Shown piece after piece: positions 8,683-19,035 of a DNA stretch of 64,000 nucleotides (positions within the stretch are counted from its first letter, which is position 1; each line of letters opens with the position of its first letter). The notes below the pieces were generated by a model, which saw nothing but the letters and a program-made list of their open reading frames with translations, did not search any database and was not told the DNA's origin. This DNA is from Leptolyngbya sp. SIOISBB (lineage in GTDB: Bacteria > Cyanobacteriota > Cyanobacteriia > Phormidesmidales > Phormidesmidaceae): contig JAAHII010000001.1 in assembly GCA_010671905.1 (NCBI GenBank), positions 1,674,001 to 1,738,000 of the forward strand, read 5' to 3'. Position numbers and translations under genes: made by a program.

Positions 8683-9657
8683 CTACCGATTCGTCGCGTT
8701 GATTTCGTCCAAAATGGCTTTAGCACCTTGGCCACGGACGGTTTTTGCCAACGCTGTGCCCATAGCCTCAGCTTCGGCAGGGGTACCTTGAATCTCTTCC
8801 CTAATTAGGGTCTGACCATCGAGGCTAGCAACCAAGCCAGTCAAGGTTAGGGTGTCGCCCGCTAAGACGGTGTTGACACCGATAGGCACCTGACAGCCAC
8901 CTTCTAGCTCCCGTAAAAAGGCGCGTTCGGCCAGACAACGATAGGCGGTGACGCTATGTTCTAGCGTTTTAATGACGTTAAGGATGTCAGTATCGTCCTC
9001 GCGGCACTCAATCCCCAGCGCACCTTGCCCCACCGCATGGAGAGAAATTTCGGCAGGAATATTTTGATGAATGCGATCGCCCATGCCCAATCGCTCTAGT
9101 CCCGCAACGGCCAGGATGATGGCATCGTATTGACCTTCATCCAGCTTGCGGAGGCGCGTATTCAGGTTGCCGCGAATGTCTTTGAACGTAAGGTGGGGAA
9201 AATGGTGCCGCAGTTGTGCTAACCGCCGGAGTGAAGAAGTGCCGATGACCGCGCCTTCTGGCAGAGTGTTTAACTGCTTGTCTTGATGCTTTGCGTGGAC
9301 AACCAGCGCATCAGCGGGATCTTCCCGTTCCGTAATGCAGCCCAGCATAAGCCCATCGGGCAAGCGGGTCGGTAAATCTTTGAGGGAATGTACGGCAAAA
9401 TCGATAGTGCCTTGCAACATGCCGTCTTCTAGTTCTTGGGTAAACAAGCCCTTGTCGCCAATTTTCGACAATGAGACATCCAGCACTTTGTCGCCCTGAG
9501 TGTCCATGGTAGTGACTTCAAAAGTCACCTCAGGGAACTGTTTTTGTAATTCGTCACGGACCCAGTGGGTTTGCACGAGGGCAAGTTGACTCTTGCGAGA
9601 ACCAATGCGGATGGTGCGAGTAGGAGTGGTGGTAGGCGTCGGAACCGTTGAAGTCAT
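8683..9657 (-). CDS. hemC: Hydroxymethylbilane synthase (porphobilinogen deaminase)
   Basis: Condenses four porphobilinogen molecules into hydroxymethylbilane for heme, chlorophyll and bilin synthesis. Residues 17-28 ([12 protein letters not shown]) are the typical N-terminal start of the fold, [11 protein letters not shown] is the substrate-binding loop, and GGCQVPIG carries the cysteine (residue 255) that anchors the dipyrromethane cofactor. The length of 324 is usual, with a short Thr/Pro-rich N-terminal extension. First gene of a likely two-gene transcript with the acyltransferase. Confidence 0.96.
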   Translation of the reverse strand: MTSTVPTPTTTPTRTIRIGSRKSQLALVQTHWVRDELQKQFPEVTFEVTTMDTQGDKVLDVSLSKIGDKGLFTQELEDGMLQGTIDFAVHSLKDLPTRLPDGLMLGCITEREDPADALVVHAKHQDKQLNTLPEGAVIGTSSLRRLAQLRHHFPHLTFKDIRGNLNTRLRKLDEGQYDAIILAVAGLERLGMGDRIHQNIPAEISLHAVGQGALGIECREDDTDILNVIKTLEHSVTAYRCLAERAFLRELEGGCQVPIGVNTVLAGDTLTLTGLVASLDGQTLIREEIQGTPAEAEAMGTALAKTVRGQGAKAILDEINATNR

Positions 9658-9798
9658 GGAAACTTATTGGCTTGCTAAAGTCGTCTAGGTATTGATATTG
9701 CGCAGAAAAACTGCAAGATCTTAAGACTACCGCAATTGTTTCCCCTTTCTGTTTTTGGTGGAGGGGACTGTTAACGAACGTGAAGCTGCCCCCTAATT

Positions 9799-11112
9799 AT
9801 GGTCAAACCATTTTCCTTATCTTGGCGTCACTGGCTGGTGGCGATCGCCCTCACCGCCAGCAGTTGGGCAGGACTACCACGGCTCGTCTGGGCACAGCTA
9901 TCACCGGTCTTGGTTGAGCAGTTCCTCGCCGATCCGCAATTCTCTGAGCCCCGTGACCCGTTACTCCCCGACTTGCTGGTGGAGCGTCCCCTCAGCCCCC
10001 TGGAGAAACTGGCTCTAGAAGCGGAACTCGATGAACTGGCTCTAGAAACCGAAGCCCGCTATCTGGAAGAGGGGGCTGCGGAGTCCATCTTTATCGATTG
10101 GATGCGGGAAGTCCGACTGCGGCGCATTTTGGGCTACGAGGCTGAGTTGGCAGCGATACAGCGGGTGGGCTTGCGGATGTGGGAAAATTCGCGAGCTGAG
10201 GAAATCCAACTGCTGTCCCTGCGCCTGCGAGAGATTCAGGCCGATCTGTTGACGCAACAACCGCTCAATGTGGAATTGTTTGAAGAGGTCGTCGCCGCCT
10301 TTGAAGTGTTGCGCGATGTGGATTCAGCGGTTTCTGTGTATGAAACCTTGCTAGAGCGGGCCATCCAATCGGGCGATCGCGATGAACAGCAGCGGTTACT
10401 TGAAAATCTGGCCAGCCTGCGAGAAAACTGGTTTCGCTTTGAGCCAGCCGCCGCCACTTACCAGACCCTTCTCACATTTGCGGGCAATGATTTAGAGGAA
10501 ATCGAGTACCTGAAAGGAGTTATTCGAAATTATCAAGATTTGGAAGAATTGCAAGCGGCCATTGAATTTCAGCGCCGCCTCGCCAGCAAATATGAACAAA
10601 CGCTCCAACCACAGCTGATTCCATCGCTGACATTAGCCATTGCCCGCAATTATCGTGGCTTAGACAGTTTGACCGAGGCTCAAACATATTACTCGGCGAC
10701 ATATTCCGGAGCCCTGGCTCAGGGGCAAACTGATGTTGCGAGCGACGCGTTGCAAGACCTGGCAGATCTTTACCTAGAGGATGAGCAACTGGAAGATGTG
10801 TTGTATCTCTATGAACAACGCCTCGCGGTGGAACAGCTTTCTTATAACGGCTATGGCCTGATGCAAACGTTCGATAATTTAGGTCGATTTTACGAAGCAC
10901 AAGACCTGCCTGACAACGCGATCGCCGCTTATAAAGAAGCCCTGATTATTGCTGAGCGATTGAACTATCGAGACGGCTATTTTAAGTTCCGGCTGCAGGC
11001 TCTCTTATACGAGCAAGATCGCCTGGAAGTCATGCCCTTAGACCAACATTTGGCCAATCCTGTCGGGGCTTTGCAAGATCCGAATCTATGGATTGGCAAT
11101 CGTCGCTTTTAA
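9799..11112 (+). CDS. Exported helical-repeat (TPR-like) protein
   Basis: A 437-residue protein of unknown function. Residues 1-33 form a signal peptide (SWRHWLVAIALTAS, cleavage likely after LVWAQ). The rest is almost all alpha-helical and acidic, with TPR-like helix pairs (DVDSAVSVYETLLERAI, QDLADLYLEDEQLEDVLYLYEQRL, DNLGRFYEAQDLPDNAIAAYKEALIIAE). It probably acts as a periplasmic or thylakoid-lumen scaffold. Divergent from hemC, with about 140 bases between. The family is seen in cyanobacteria but has no assigned partner that I can name. Confidence 0.75.
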   Translation: MVKPFSLSWRHWLVAIALTASSWAGLPRLVWAQLSPVLVEQFLADPQFSEPRDPLLPDLLVERPLSPLEKLALEAELDELALETEARYLEEGAAESIFIDWMREVRLRRILGYEAELAAIQRVGLRMWENSRAEEIQLLSLRLREIQADLLTQQPLNVELFEEVVAAFEVLRDVDSAVSVYETLLERAIQSGDRDEQQRLLENLASLRENWFRFEPAAATYQTLLTFAGNDLEEIEYLKGVIRNYQDLEELQAAIEFQRRLASKYEQTLQPQLIPSLTLAIARNYRGLDSLTEAQTYYSATYSGALAQGQTDVASDALQDLADLYLEDEQLEDVLYLYEQRLAVEQLSYNGYGLMQTFDNLGRFYEAQDLPDNAIAAYKEALIIAERLNYRDGYFKFRLQALLYEQDRLEVMPLDQHLANPVGALQDPNLWIGNRRF

Positions 11113-11169
11113 GACTGTTGGGTCAGCATACATTGCCCGAAGCTGACTCGTGAGTCCACCACAGCAACC

Positions 11170-11213
11170 ATAATCCTGATGAACAAATTCTATAATCCTG
11201 ATGAACAGATTCT
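11170..11213. repeat. Tandem duplication of a 22-bp unit
   Basis: Two adjacent 22-base units beginning ATAATCCTGATGAACA differ at one position (A/G at base 17). Noncoding, between convergent genes. Confidence 0.8.
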
Positions 11214-11290
11214 ATAAAATCTAAGAGTTTAAGAGCCGAAAATCAAAGCCCTAGCGCGCACTGTTGATGTCTGTTTTCACGGCGCTTCCA

Positions 11291-11881
11291 TTAGTCGTCA
11301 GCTTCTAGCTCAGTCAAGGCATAGCGAGCGATCGCGAGACTCAGGCGCGCTTGCTCTAGGGCCGACAATTCTGACCACTCAACCGTACGAATCGACTGCG
11401 CCACGGAGTCAGCCGGATCATCGGCACCACTGCGCATTGCCAAAGCCATCGGCCGGGCCATGACTTGCAAATCATCCGCCGCAAAATCGGTGACGATAGC
11501 TTGAGTTGCCGTCACCATTTGGTCAATCAGCGCCTGCCCGCTGCTAGCAGCCTCTTGGACCTGCGTCGCTAACTGCGCTAGGAGTTGCTGTGGCATGCGC
11601 GTACCAAACTTTTGCGTCAACGTTTTTAGCAAGCTCGTCTCAGGTGCCTCCCACAGAGCCGCTGCTAGCGCAGACACTTGAGACCATTGAGAGGCCATGG
11701 CCAAATCATCGCCGAGGTCATTGACCACATCTTGTTCAAGCTGATCAAGATACTGGGTCGTGGCTGAACTGTAAGGATGCCAGGGCAAACTCGGTGCCGA
11801 TCCCAAAACTGAGTGCAGCAGATCGAGTTGAGCTTGCTGCTGGGCGTTGACGGGAGTAGCGGGATTGGTTGACTCATTCAT
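11291..11881 (-). CDS. Hypothetical acidic protein
   Basis: 196 residues, no recognised domain, no signal peptide or membrane segment. The composition is Ala-, Gln- and Asp-rich and mostly helical (LSALEQARLSLAIARYALTELE at the C-terminus). An early segment reads LGSAPSLPWHPYSS. It lies on the same strand as the CHAT-FHA and PP2C genes but is separated by about 390 bases, so cotranscription is uncertain. Confidence 0.65.
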   Translation of the reverse strand: MNESTNPATPVNAQQQAQLDLLHSVLGSAPSLPWHPYSSATTQYLDQLEQDVVNDLGDDLAMASQWSQVSALAAALWEAPETSLLKTLTQKFGTRMPQQLLAQLATQVQEAASSGQALIDQMVTATQAIVTDFAADDLQVMARPMALAMRSGADDPADSVAQSIRTVEWSELSALEQARLSLAIARYALTELEADD

Positions 11882-11967
11882 AATGATGTTCTCAGTAAGG
11901 GATGCACCAACATAAGTTGCATGGGCGCGATGTCAAAACAGCCAGTTCCTGAATTGGCTGAGATTAG

Positions 11968-12108
11968 CTACAAACGCTCTACCGACAGTTCCGCATAAAA
12001 CAAAATAAAGTTGCCGTTAAAGAAAACGCCAGCCAGCACTGCAGATTTATCCAGAGCCGATGCAACGTCAAAATCATAGATCAGCTTGAGCGCCTCGATT
12101 ACCCTCAC
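11968..12108 (-). CDS. Possible small ORF or gene remnant, 46 codons
   Basis: An open frame starting GTG at 12108 and ending TAG at 11968. It encodes a hydrophobic/acidic mix with protein-like texture (IEALKLIYDFDVASALDK, then GVFFNGNFILFYAELSVERL). No ribosome binding site precedes the GTG. It could be a small protein or the C-terminal remnant of a decayed gene. I do not recognise the family. Confidence 0.3.
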   Translation of the reverse strand: MRVIEALKLIYDFDVASALDKSAVLAGVFFNGNFILFYAELSVERL

Positions 12109-12267
12109 CGAAAGGGTGGTTTAGATTGCCCCATCCGCATTCTGGGCACTTTACCAAATCTTGACCGTCGCAACAGTCAGACTCGAACGATAAGTCTCTT
12201 AAATCCGTATGTCGTCAAATTCTCAGGTAATTAATTCAACCTCTGCAGACCAGATCACGGAGGGTTC

Positions 12268-13873
12268 CTAGTCTTCGACAATGAATTCCATCAGCCGTCC
12301 TTGAGGACTCCCAAAGCGCAGTCGGGTACCGGATTGCAAGCAGATTTCTTGACGATGCAGTTGCTGCCACTCATCTGTTTGCTGACAAAAAGTCCCGTAG
12401 CGGGAATCGTCTCTCAAGTAATAAGCGACAGACTTTTTCTGCCCCTGGGTCTTTAGCTTGTCGACAAAAGATCTCAGCATGATTACCCGAAACCCAGGGT
12501 TCGGGAATCACCACATCGTTCTCAGGGCGACGACCGATGCGGAGCATGCCGCCATAAAGGTACCAAGCTAAATGCGGCTCATCCACTGCCCGAATAACCG
12601 CAATCGGGCTATTAGGGCAGGCTTCGCCTGGCAACCGAGTAATATCGGCGTCTTGATCGGCCAACACCTGGCTATCAAAATCGGGATGTCGATACAAAAC
12701 CGGCAGAGTCCAAGCGGGCTGATTGAATTTGTAGAGGGTCAGCAGATGTTGACGGGCGATCGCGATGGCCCGATCAACTGGGTTGCGCTCGGCCAAAGCT
12801 TGAGCAAACACTTGAATAAAGCTTAAGGCTTCATCGTCTGCGATCGCATCACGCATGGCAATCACCGCCGGTACACCATGGTGTAATAATACTTCGGCTA
12901 AGCTACTACGGGCCATGGGGCGCTGGTCTTGCTGGTCAGGGCGAGCACCCCAGCAGGTATTAAACACCGCCAATTTCACCTGATTGAGTAGCAGCAATTG
13001 GGCGAGTTCTGTACCGCTTAAGGTCGATTCAGCTTGCAGATAAATCAGGCCCCCATCCGGCGCCGGAATGCCATGTCCGGCATAAAAGAAGACGTTGTAC
13101 TGACCCTTATCAATCGTCTTGATCAACTCACTGGCCGGCGGCCGTACCAGCACATCAACCCGGCATGGAGCCGCCATCCGAGCGCTCAGACCCGATGTCC
13201 CTTCGCCGCTCAAAACCCGCTTGAGGAGATCGGCTTCTGATTCGAGCTGTAGAGTATCGGCCGCATCACGATCGCCGGGCACGTCGGGTTCTCCGAGCAC
13301 CAGCAAGACACTGAGAGCCTGATCGAGAGTGATGTCAGCCAGGGGATCAACATCACTGGTGGTACGACTAAACCGAATGTAGTCATTCAACGACATGGCT
13401 TGTCGGCCTGATTGAGGCTGCATGATTTCCCACGGCAAGCCGATCAGGTCAGGATCCCGAATATCCAGACAGAGCGACAGCGGATTCCCCTGGCCCATCG
13501 CAATACCTAAACTATGGTCAAGGCTGCCTTTAATCGCCCCAGCAAATAGCCACTGCCAGAGTTTGACGCCAAGGGTTTGCATCAACCGGCCAGAATACCC
13601 TTGCACACCCCCATCGGGGGATTTCAGCAGTTCGGGAGTCACCACCTGAGGTACATAGGAGGTCGGGACATGGGGCACAGGTGGTAGCCCCCGTAGCGAA
13701 AAGAGCTCTAGCCAGCTTTGCCAGAGCTGATTGAGTTCATCAGACCAGGGGCGATCGTGATGCACATAGCCGCCAGGGTAAGGGGCTTCGACCACCCAAA
13801 TCGCATAGTGAGGAGTTTCAGCATTTGCCAGACGCTCAATGGCAATACGCAGGCGGGTAGGCTCTGACATCAA
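12268..13873 (-). CDS. CHAT-domain protease fused to FHA domain, frame broken
   Basis: Corrected length 534 residues. The CHAT (caspase HetF-associated with TPRs) domain spans roughly residues 90-410: FFYAGHG supplies the catalytic His (residue 267) and FNTCWGA the Cys (residue 307). From about residue 440 an FHA phosphothreonine-binding domain follows: GMLRIGRRPENDVVIP, then SGNHAEI, YYLRDDSRYGTF. The frame breaks inside the FHA in the T5 run at 12434-12438 (A5 on the coding strand); deleting one base joins both halves exactly. It lies just downstream of a PP2C phosphatase on the same strand, suggesting a phosphorylation-dependent protease circuit. Targets are unknown. Confidence 0.85.
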
Positions 13874-13975
13874 AAACCGCTAGAGTCAAAACAAGGGGAC
13901 GGGGTAGATGCTCCCTCAGGGTTTCCTTACTAGGCACGACCCATTAGGACGGCTCCGGAATCATTTCAAACATCG

Positions 13976-16225
13976 TTAGTCAATACACAATCCCTGTTGA
14001 GGGATAGATGTGTCAAGTAACGGGCTGGTTAAGGTGGAAACATCTGATTGGAGCAACCAACCTTGATCGCCCGGCAAGGCCGGTGGTAGGGGCAGATTAC
14101 TCGTGGTATCAGTCACTGCCGAGGGACTAGACGCAGACTCATCGACTGCTTGGGCGGGGCTTGGCGTCGCCGCTGAACAGACTTGTAAGCGCACCCACAG
14201 CTGTCCATCAGGGATCTGTTGACGACTCACCACCTGTACAACACTCTGCGCTGATAATAACCGTTTGGGCAGATCAACCGCATTGGGTGGGGCCGTGGTC
14301 GGTGGCGATGTCGTCGTGATGAGAATAGCGGTAGCCGTGGGATCAGACAGTTGATTGACTAGCCGGTAATCGCCGACAGACAAGCTGTCAATCGATGGCT
14401 CTTCGGTGGCCGGGGGCGGTGCCGAAGGCGACAGAACAGTGCCTTCAGGGTTATCTGATGCATTGATGGTGGTGGCTGCGCGACGCTGCCACCACTGCCA
14501 CCCCAGGGCACCAACAATGCCAATGAGGCCCGCCACCAACACACTGGTCATCACGAGTGGCCACCCTCGAGATTTTCCCGACGGCACTGATGAGGAGCGC
14601 ACGGTAGTGGGCGTTGGCATCACCGCAGGCGCCGTCACCGGACGAGCGGTAACGTCTGGAACGGCTCGGTGCAAAGCCGCAACGAACTGTACGGGCACTG
14701 GCGCGATCGCCAGCACGGATTGAGGACTCAGCCGCAATAACCCCACCGTCACGTTGTCATGGCCATTGTGGGTATTGGCTAAAGTAATCAGTTGCTGAGC
14801 GGCCTTCGCAACATCGCGATCGCCCTGCAACACCGGTAACAGCTCTGATGACCAAAGTTGGTCGACCAAATCGTGATCGCTCAGACCATCCGAGCAGAGC
14901 AAAATCAAACTATCTGCAGCGATGGAAAAGAGTTGGACAGTGGGATGTAGATGGCTCGTAGCGGCCATCCCCAAAGCTTGAACTAAGGCTCCTGATCCAG
15001 GATGTCGCAGCGCTTCCGAATACAGTTCTAGGCCCAAGCGCATATCTCGCACTGCCACGTCATCATCCAGGGTTAGCTGACGGCAGTTGTGAGATCGCAC
15101 TCGATAGGCCCGGCTATCGCCCAAATGCGCCACATAGAGACGCCCCCGGTGCACCAGTGCCAGGACAATGGTCGTCCCCATACGGCCCCGTTCTCGCCGG
15201 TGATCAGCATCGTTCCGTTCGGTGATAACCTGGTTAGCGGTCAGCAAGGCCTCCTTGAGCGCCTGCACAATTTCCGGATGAGCCGCGTCATTGCGCACGA
15301 GCCATGGTTGTAGCGCCTGGGTTACTTCAGCGATCGCGCTGTACGAGGCCACATCCCCCCCTTCGTGGCCCCCAACGCCATCACACACCACGAGCAGCGG
15401 TGCGGGCGTCAGTTGATGGTCAGTCTCCGCCTGCAACCCCATCGCTTGAGCAGTGCCACTGGGCGGAAAACAGGCATCTTCGTTGCGTTGTCGAGTCGGG
15501 CCCTGATCAGAATAGGCGGCGAGCTGCACCTGCATTGGGCACTGGGCCGCTTGCTGCTCTAACGCTTGAGCAAGAGAGTGGATTAGGCCGCCGATGTGGC
15601 CCTGCCCGGCCATCAACTGCTGCGTTAATTGCGTCAAATACTCCCGAATAGGCCGAGCCGCAGTTGCGACGAGTCCTTGCCAGTGCTGGCCTAAATCGCT
15701 TAAAGCGGGGGGCACCTGACTCACCGATAAAGACAAGAACCGTACATCTTCGCCATCGACCCGTACCAGCTGCTGATCCAAAAGACAATGAGCCACTTGC
15801 TGATCAAGGCAGGGCTGCCAAAGCTGAGCCACTTGCCAAAGCCAGGTTAGCTGCACGATCGCGGCGGCCTGAGGCCAAGCCTTTAGGAGAGTCGGCAGCA
15901 GTACCGGAGCCGTGTCTGAATGAGGCTGGCCTTGTAACGGCACCTCTTCGAGCAGTAACAGTGGCGTTTGACCGTCAGGATGCAATACCTGCGTAAACGG
16001 TCGGGGAATCGCCATCAAGTAAGGCGATAACGCCAAATAGGGCAGCGCTGCCTTGGGCACTGCTGGCAACGGCGGTGGCGCTAACTGAGGCTGTGTGTCT
16101 AACAGTAGGGGAAACTGGATGACCCGATAGCGCTGTGCCAGGTAACTGCCTGCAGGCAAGGGCGCGTCAACGTCTCCTTGAGCCCACAGATAACGGTGCA
16201 CCAGCGGCAATTGCGAATTCGGCAT
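13976..16225 (-). CDS. Membrane-anchored PP2C/PPM serine/threonine phosphatase
   Basis: 749 residues. The N-terminal 235 residues have no recognised domain, though they may be a degenerate kinase-like or scaffold region. The PPM phosphatase spans about 237-495 with metal-binding motifs RNEDACF, VCDGVGGHEGG, GTTIVLALV, HLGDSRAYR, LCSDGLSD and HDNVTVGLL. A single membrane helix follows at about 553-579 (WPLVMTSVLVAGLIGIVGALGW), then a Pro/Thr/Ser-rich 170-residue region probably outside the cytoplasm. The ATG at 16225 is chosen over an upstream in-frame start because residues before it look non-coding. It precedes the CHAT-FHA gene by about 100 bases, likely in one operon. Confidence 0.88.
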   Translation of the reverse strand: MPNSQLPLVHRYLWAQGDVDAPLPAGSYLAQRYRVIQFPLLLDTQPQLAPPPLPAVPKAALPYLALSPYLMAIPRPFTQVLHPDGQTPLLLLEEVPLQGQPHSDTAPVLLPTLLKAWPQAAAIVQLTWLWQVAQLWQPCLDQQVAHCLLDQQLVRVDGEDVRFLSLSVSQVPPALSDLGQHWQGLVATAARPIREYLTQLTQQLMAGQGHIGGLIHSLAQALEQQAAQCPMQVQLAAYSDQGPTRQRNEDACFPPSGTAQAMGLQAETDHQLTPAPLLVVCDGVGGHEGGDVASYSAIAEVTQALQPWLVRNDAAHPEIVQALKEALLTANQVITERNDADHRRERGRMGTTIVLALVHRGRLYVAHLGDSRAYRVRSHNCRQLTLDDDVAVRDMRLGLELYSEALRHPGSGALVQALGMAATSHLHPTVQLFSIAADSLILLCSDGLSDHDLVDQLWSSELLPVLQGDRDVAKAAQQLITLANTHNGHDNVTVGLLRLSPQSVLAIAPVPVQFVAALHRAVPDVTARPVTAPAVMPTPTTVRSSSVPSGKSRGWPLVMTSVLVAGLIGIVGALGWQWWQRRAATTINASDNPEGTVLSPSAPPPATEEPSIDSLSVGDYRLVNQLSDPTATAILITTTSPPTTAPPNAVDLPKRLLSAQSVVQVVSRQQIPDGQLWVRLQVCSAATPSPAQAVDESASSPSAVTDTTSNLPLPPALPGDQGWLLQSDVSTLTSPLLDTSIPQQGLCID

Positions 16226-16327
16226 ATGGGGCGATCGCCTCAAGCATCGGGAACTGAGTGGGGGTAACAAAGCCCTCACTCAAGATACGAAATTATGCCA
16301 CAGCTATCGGCAACGTTGGCACGATCG

Positions 16328-16422
16328 CTAGGGACTGTCATCATTTAGCGGTCAAATCCTGATGCTGAAGGCGGTTCAGCCCCTAGCTAGGTTTATGGAG
16401 CGGGCGCGGTAATGTCTACACC
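16328..16422. repeat. Dispersed 95-bp repeat, copy A
   Basis: Starts CTAGGGACTGTCATCATTTA, contains CAGCCCCTAGCTAG at its middle, continues GCGGGCGCGG, and ends ACACC. The same 95-base unit occurs inverted at 49637-49731 with equal length and substitutions only. The 61-base core recurs at 4032-4092. Confidence 0.75.
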
Positions 16423-16454
16423 AATAGCGCTCTGGTTTTAATTGATGACGCACC

Positions 16455-16802
16455 CTAGGCTGGCCCTTCTGCCTCTGAAACCACTCGTGGCAATCCCATG
16501 CTGTAGTTCAGCGCTCGCGTTTTCAGGTTATAGCTGATTTCTCCAGCTTGCAGTTGCTCTTTGATGAAATGCTCTAGGTCGGAGCCAATGCGCCGCAAGT
16601 TGTAATCAGTCAGTTCACTGGTGCCAGCGGCAGCCACTAGACGCTCAAACTCAGCATTCACCTTCTGCAGGGCTTCGTCACTCCAGATGAACTCGTTATC
16701 GGGGTCAACATCCAGGGTCAGCACCGATTCACTAGGGACTAACTCATCGTCAATAACTTCAGCAGCGTAGATCAAGACGTGACGAGTGGTCGATTTCAGC
16801 AT
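16455..16802 (-). CDS. ndhM: NAD(P)H-quinone oxidoreductase subunit M
   Basis: A 115-residue oxygenic-photosynthesis-specific subunit of the cyanobacterial NDH-1 complex, which carries out respiration and cyclic electron flow in the thylakoid membrane. The signature stretches are MLKSTTRHVLIYAAEV, LTLDVDPDNEFIWSDEAL and TDYNLRRIGSDLEHFI, all typical of NdhM. It has no membrane segment, as expected for a peripheral-arm subunit. It stands alone, as ndhM usually does in cyanobacteria. Confidence 0.95.
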   Translation of the reverse strand: MLKSTTRHVLIYAAEVIDDELVPSESVLTLDVDPDNEFIWSDEALQKVNAEFERLVAAAGTSELTDYNLRRIGSDLEHFIKEQLQAGEISYNLKTRALNYSMGLPRVVSEAEGPA

Positions 16803-17044
16803 GAGCCCTTCAGTTCAATGATGGTCAAATAAATCTGTTGCCATTGTAAAGGCAGAGCGATCGCTCTTCTGATAGAGATTCATAAGGGGAGTCATAACTT
16901 GCCCCATCAGGCAAATGCAGCAGTGCGTTTAGGGTCAATCAGTTTCCCCAGCCAGCCCATCAGCAAGGTTGAGCGGCCTAACATAGCGACGCCTGAGTTT
17001 CACAGAGGGGGCTTCTCCTTCACAATGGGAGAAACGACAAAATT

Positions 17045-18274
17045 ATGTCCCTGCTGTTTTCATCTACTGCTATGACGCATTCGCTCGATGGTATTCTCAA
17101 CCGGGCTCTCGAAGGCCACGATATCAGTCCCACTGAAGGGCTAGAGTTGCTGCTAACCCAAGATCCAACGGCGATCGCGGCTATTCGTGCGACAGCGGAT
17201 GAGTTACGGCAGCGGCAAACCGGCAACACCGTGACCTATGTGATCAACCGGAATCTCAACTTTACAAATATCTGTGAGCAGCACTGTAGTTTTTGTGCGT
17301 TTCGCCGCGATGCGGGTGATGACGGAGAGTTTTGGTTAGATTGGGGCGCTATGCGCGAAAAGGCCACTGCCGCTGTCGCCCAAGGAGCCACGGAGATTTG
17401 TATGCAAGGGGGACTCAACCCCACGGCCAAGGTGAATGGCAGCAGTCTGCAGTATTACGTCCAACTCATCCGCAACATCAAGGACGCTTGGCCACAATTG
17501 CACCTACACGCTTTTTCCCCCCAAGAAGTGCAATTTATCGCCCGCGAGGATCGCTTGAGCTATACCAAGGTCATCACCGCCCTCAAAGCCGCCGGAGTCG
17601 GGTCGCTACCGGGCACAGCGGCAGAGGTGCTAGATGATGAAGTGCGGCGGGTCCTCTGCCCAGAAAAAATTGACAGCGACACATGGCTCAAAATTGTCGG
17701 GTTAGCGCATCAGTTGGGGCTCACCACCACGAGTACGATGCTTTGCGGTCACATCGAGACCCCCATGCAGCAAATCACCCATTTCGAAAAACTGCGGCAA
17801 TTACAACAGCAAGCGATCGCGCAATCTACCCCAGCCCGGATCACCGAATTCATTTTGCTGCCCTTTGTCGGACAGTCCGCGCCCAAACCCCTGCGGCGAC
17901 GTGTGGGTCGCGATCAGCCGGTATTGCAGGACGTCCTACAGTTAACGGCTGTGTCGCGGATTTACCTAGGCAATTGGATTCCGAATCATCAGCCGAGTTG
18001 GGTCAAGCTGGGACTAGCGGGAGCGATCGAGGCCCTTCGCTGGGGTTGCAACGACATTGGCGGCACCCTCATGGAAGAACACATTACGACGATGGCTGGT
18101 GCGCAAGGCGGCACTTGCCTGACCGTGGATGACCTACAGGGGGCGATCGCATCACTTGATCGTCCCCACCAACAGCGCGACACGCTCTATCGCCCCGTGA
18201 TATCTGGCCCCTCCACCTCGATGGGAAACACCGCTCCCGCCCGGCAATCCCTGAGCCACAAGCGCACTGCCTGA
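17045..18274 (+). CDS. cofH: FO synthase subunit 2 (radical SAM)
   Basis: A 409-residue radical SAM enzyme that joins tyrosine-derived and 5-amino-6-ribitylaminouracil units toward 8-hydroxy-5-deazaflavin (FO). The iron-sulfur motif is CEQHCSFC (Cys 77, 81, 84), followed by CMQGGLNP and the late [18 protein letters not shown], characteristic of CofH. Cyanobacteria use FO as antenna pigment of DNA photolyase, and many lack F420. The partner CofG is not in this window. The N-terminal start is uncertain: ATG 17045 or ATG 17072. The C-terminal 30 residues overlap the convergent gene at 18187. Confidence 0.93.
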   Translation: MSLLFSSTAMTHSLDGILNRALEGHDISPTEGLELLLTQDPTAIAAIRATADELRQRQTGNTVTYVINRNLNFTNICEQHCSFCAFRRDAGDDGEFWLDWGAMREKATAAVAQGATEICMQGGLNPTAKVNGSSLQYYVQLIRNIKDAWPQLHLHAFSPQEVQFIAREDRLSYTKVITALKAAGVGSLPGTAAEVLDDEVRRVLCPEKIDSDTWLKIVGLAHQLGLTTTSTMLCGHIETPMQQITHFEKLRQLQQQAIAQSTPARITEFILLPFVGQSAPKPLRRRVGRDQPVLQDVLQLTAVSRIYLGNWIPNHQPSWVKLGLAGAIEALRWGCNDIGGTLMEEHITTMAGAQGGTCLTVDDLQGAIASLDRPHQQRDTLYRPVISGPSTSMGNTAPARQSLSHKRTA

Positions 18275-18825
18275 CCGGTAATGCCGTCGCTACTTTCCTG
18301 AGGCGGTGTCGGCGGACGCGTTACTTGTTCGGCTCCAGCCAGCCGCGAAAACATCAAAGTCAAACGCCAACCATCCGTCGTCGGCACCAAAAACAGCCAG
18401 TGATACAGCTCTAGCATGATCACTTCGGTGTCTTGATATTGGCGCTCTAGGGTGGTGAAGAAAACTTGTTGCGCAGCGTCGTTTCCCACCGGCTCAAAGG
18501 CCAGCGTTTCAAGGGGCAACGGTTCAAATTCAGCGCGTCCGGCCAACAGCACCGTGCCAAAATCGGTATCATCCGGGGTTGCCCCCAGGGTGCGGCGGGC
18601 GACTCGGTTGGCATAACTGGGCAAATCGCGCAGCAGTCCGGCTGTCAAGCTTTCCAGATCATCAGGGCACACCATGGGCGGACGCAAAAATGGCGTTGTC
18701 GACTCACTGGCCACTGCACTAGGGGCTGGAGCAATTGTCGCGATCGCGGTTGCCAGCCAGCCCCAACTCAGGGCTGACAATAGCCTCACCACAGGGTTGC
18801 GAGTCTTGGTTCCCAGCATTAGCAA
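18187..18825 (-). CDS. Exported conserved cyanobacterial protein
   Basis: 212 residues with a signal peptide (hydrophobic [22 protein letters not shown], cleavage near ASES) and no recognised enzymatic motif. The mature part has one cysteine in PMVCPDDLE and a conserved-looking C-terminus [19 protein letters not shown]. It overlaps the end of cofH by 88 bases tail to tail. I do not recognise a named function. Confidence 0.75.
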   Translation of the reverse strand: MLMLGTKTRNPVVRLLSALSWGWLATAIATIAPAPSAVASESTTPFLRPPMVCPDDLESLTAGLLRDLPSYANRVARRTLGATPDDTDFGTVLLAGRAEFEPLPLETLAFEPVGNDAAQQVFFTTLERQYQDTEVIMLELYHWLFLVPTTDGWRLTLMFSRLAGAEQVTRPPTPPQESSDGITGQAVRLWLRDCRAGAVFPIEVEGPDITGR

Positions 18826-19035
18826 ATCTTGCGTCCAGCTCTCTACAGCAGTCCATGTGCCAATAACCTATCCTAGGCCATGGCCAAATACCAACTACAT
18901 TCACTAAGACAGATTGCAACGTTGGATGCTCGAAATCTCATATTCTTAGTATCCTTATCGGAAAATCCAATTCGGGATTCAACGTAAAGGCATAACAGTC
19001 CGTAACCTACGGGTCATCGGTGAGGAGTTTTGGGA

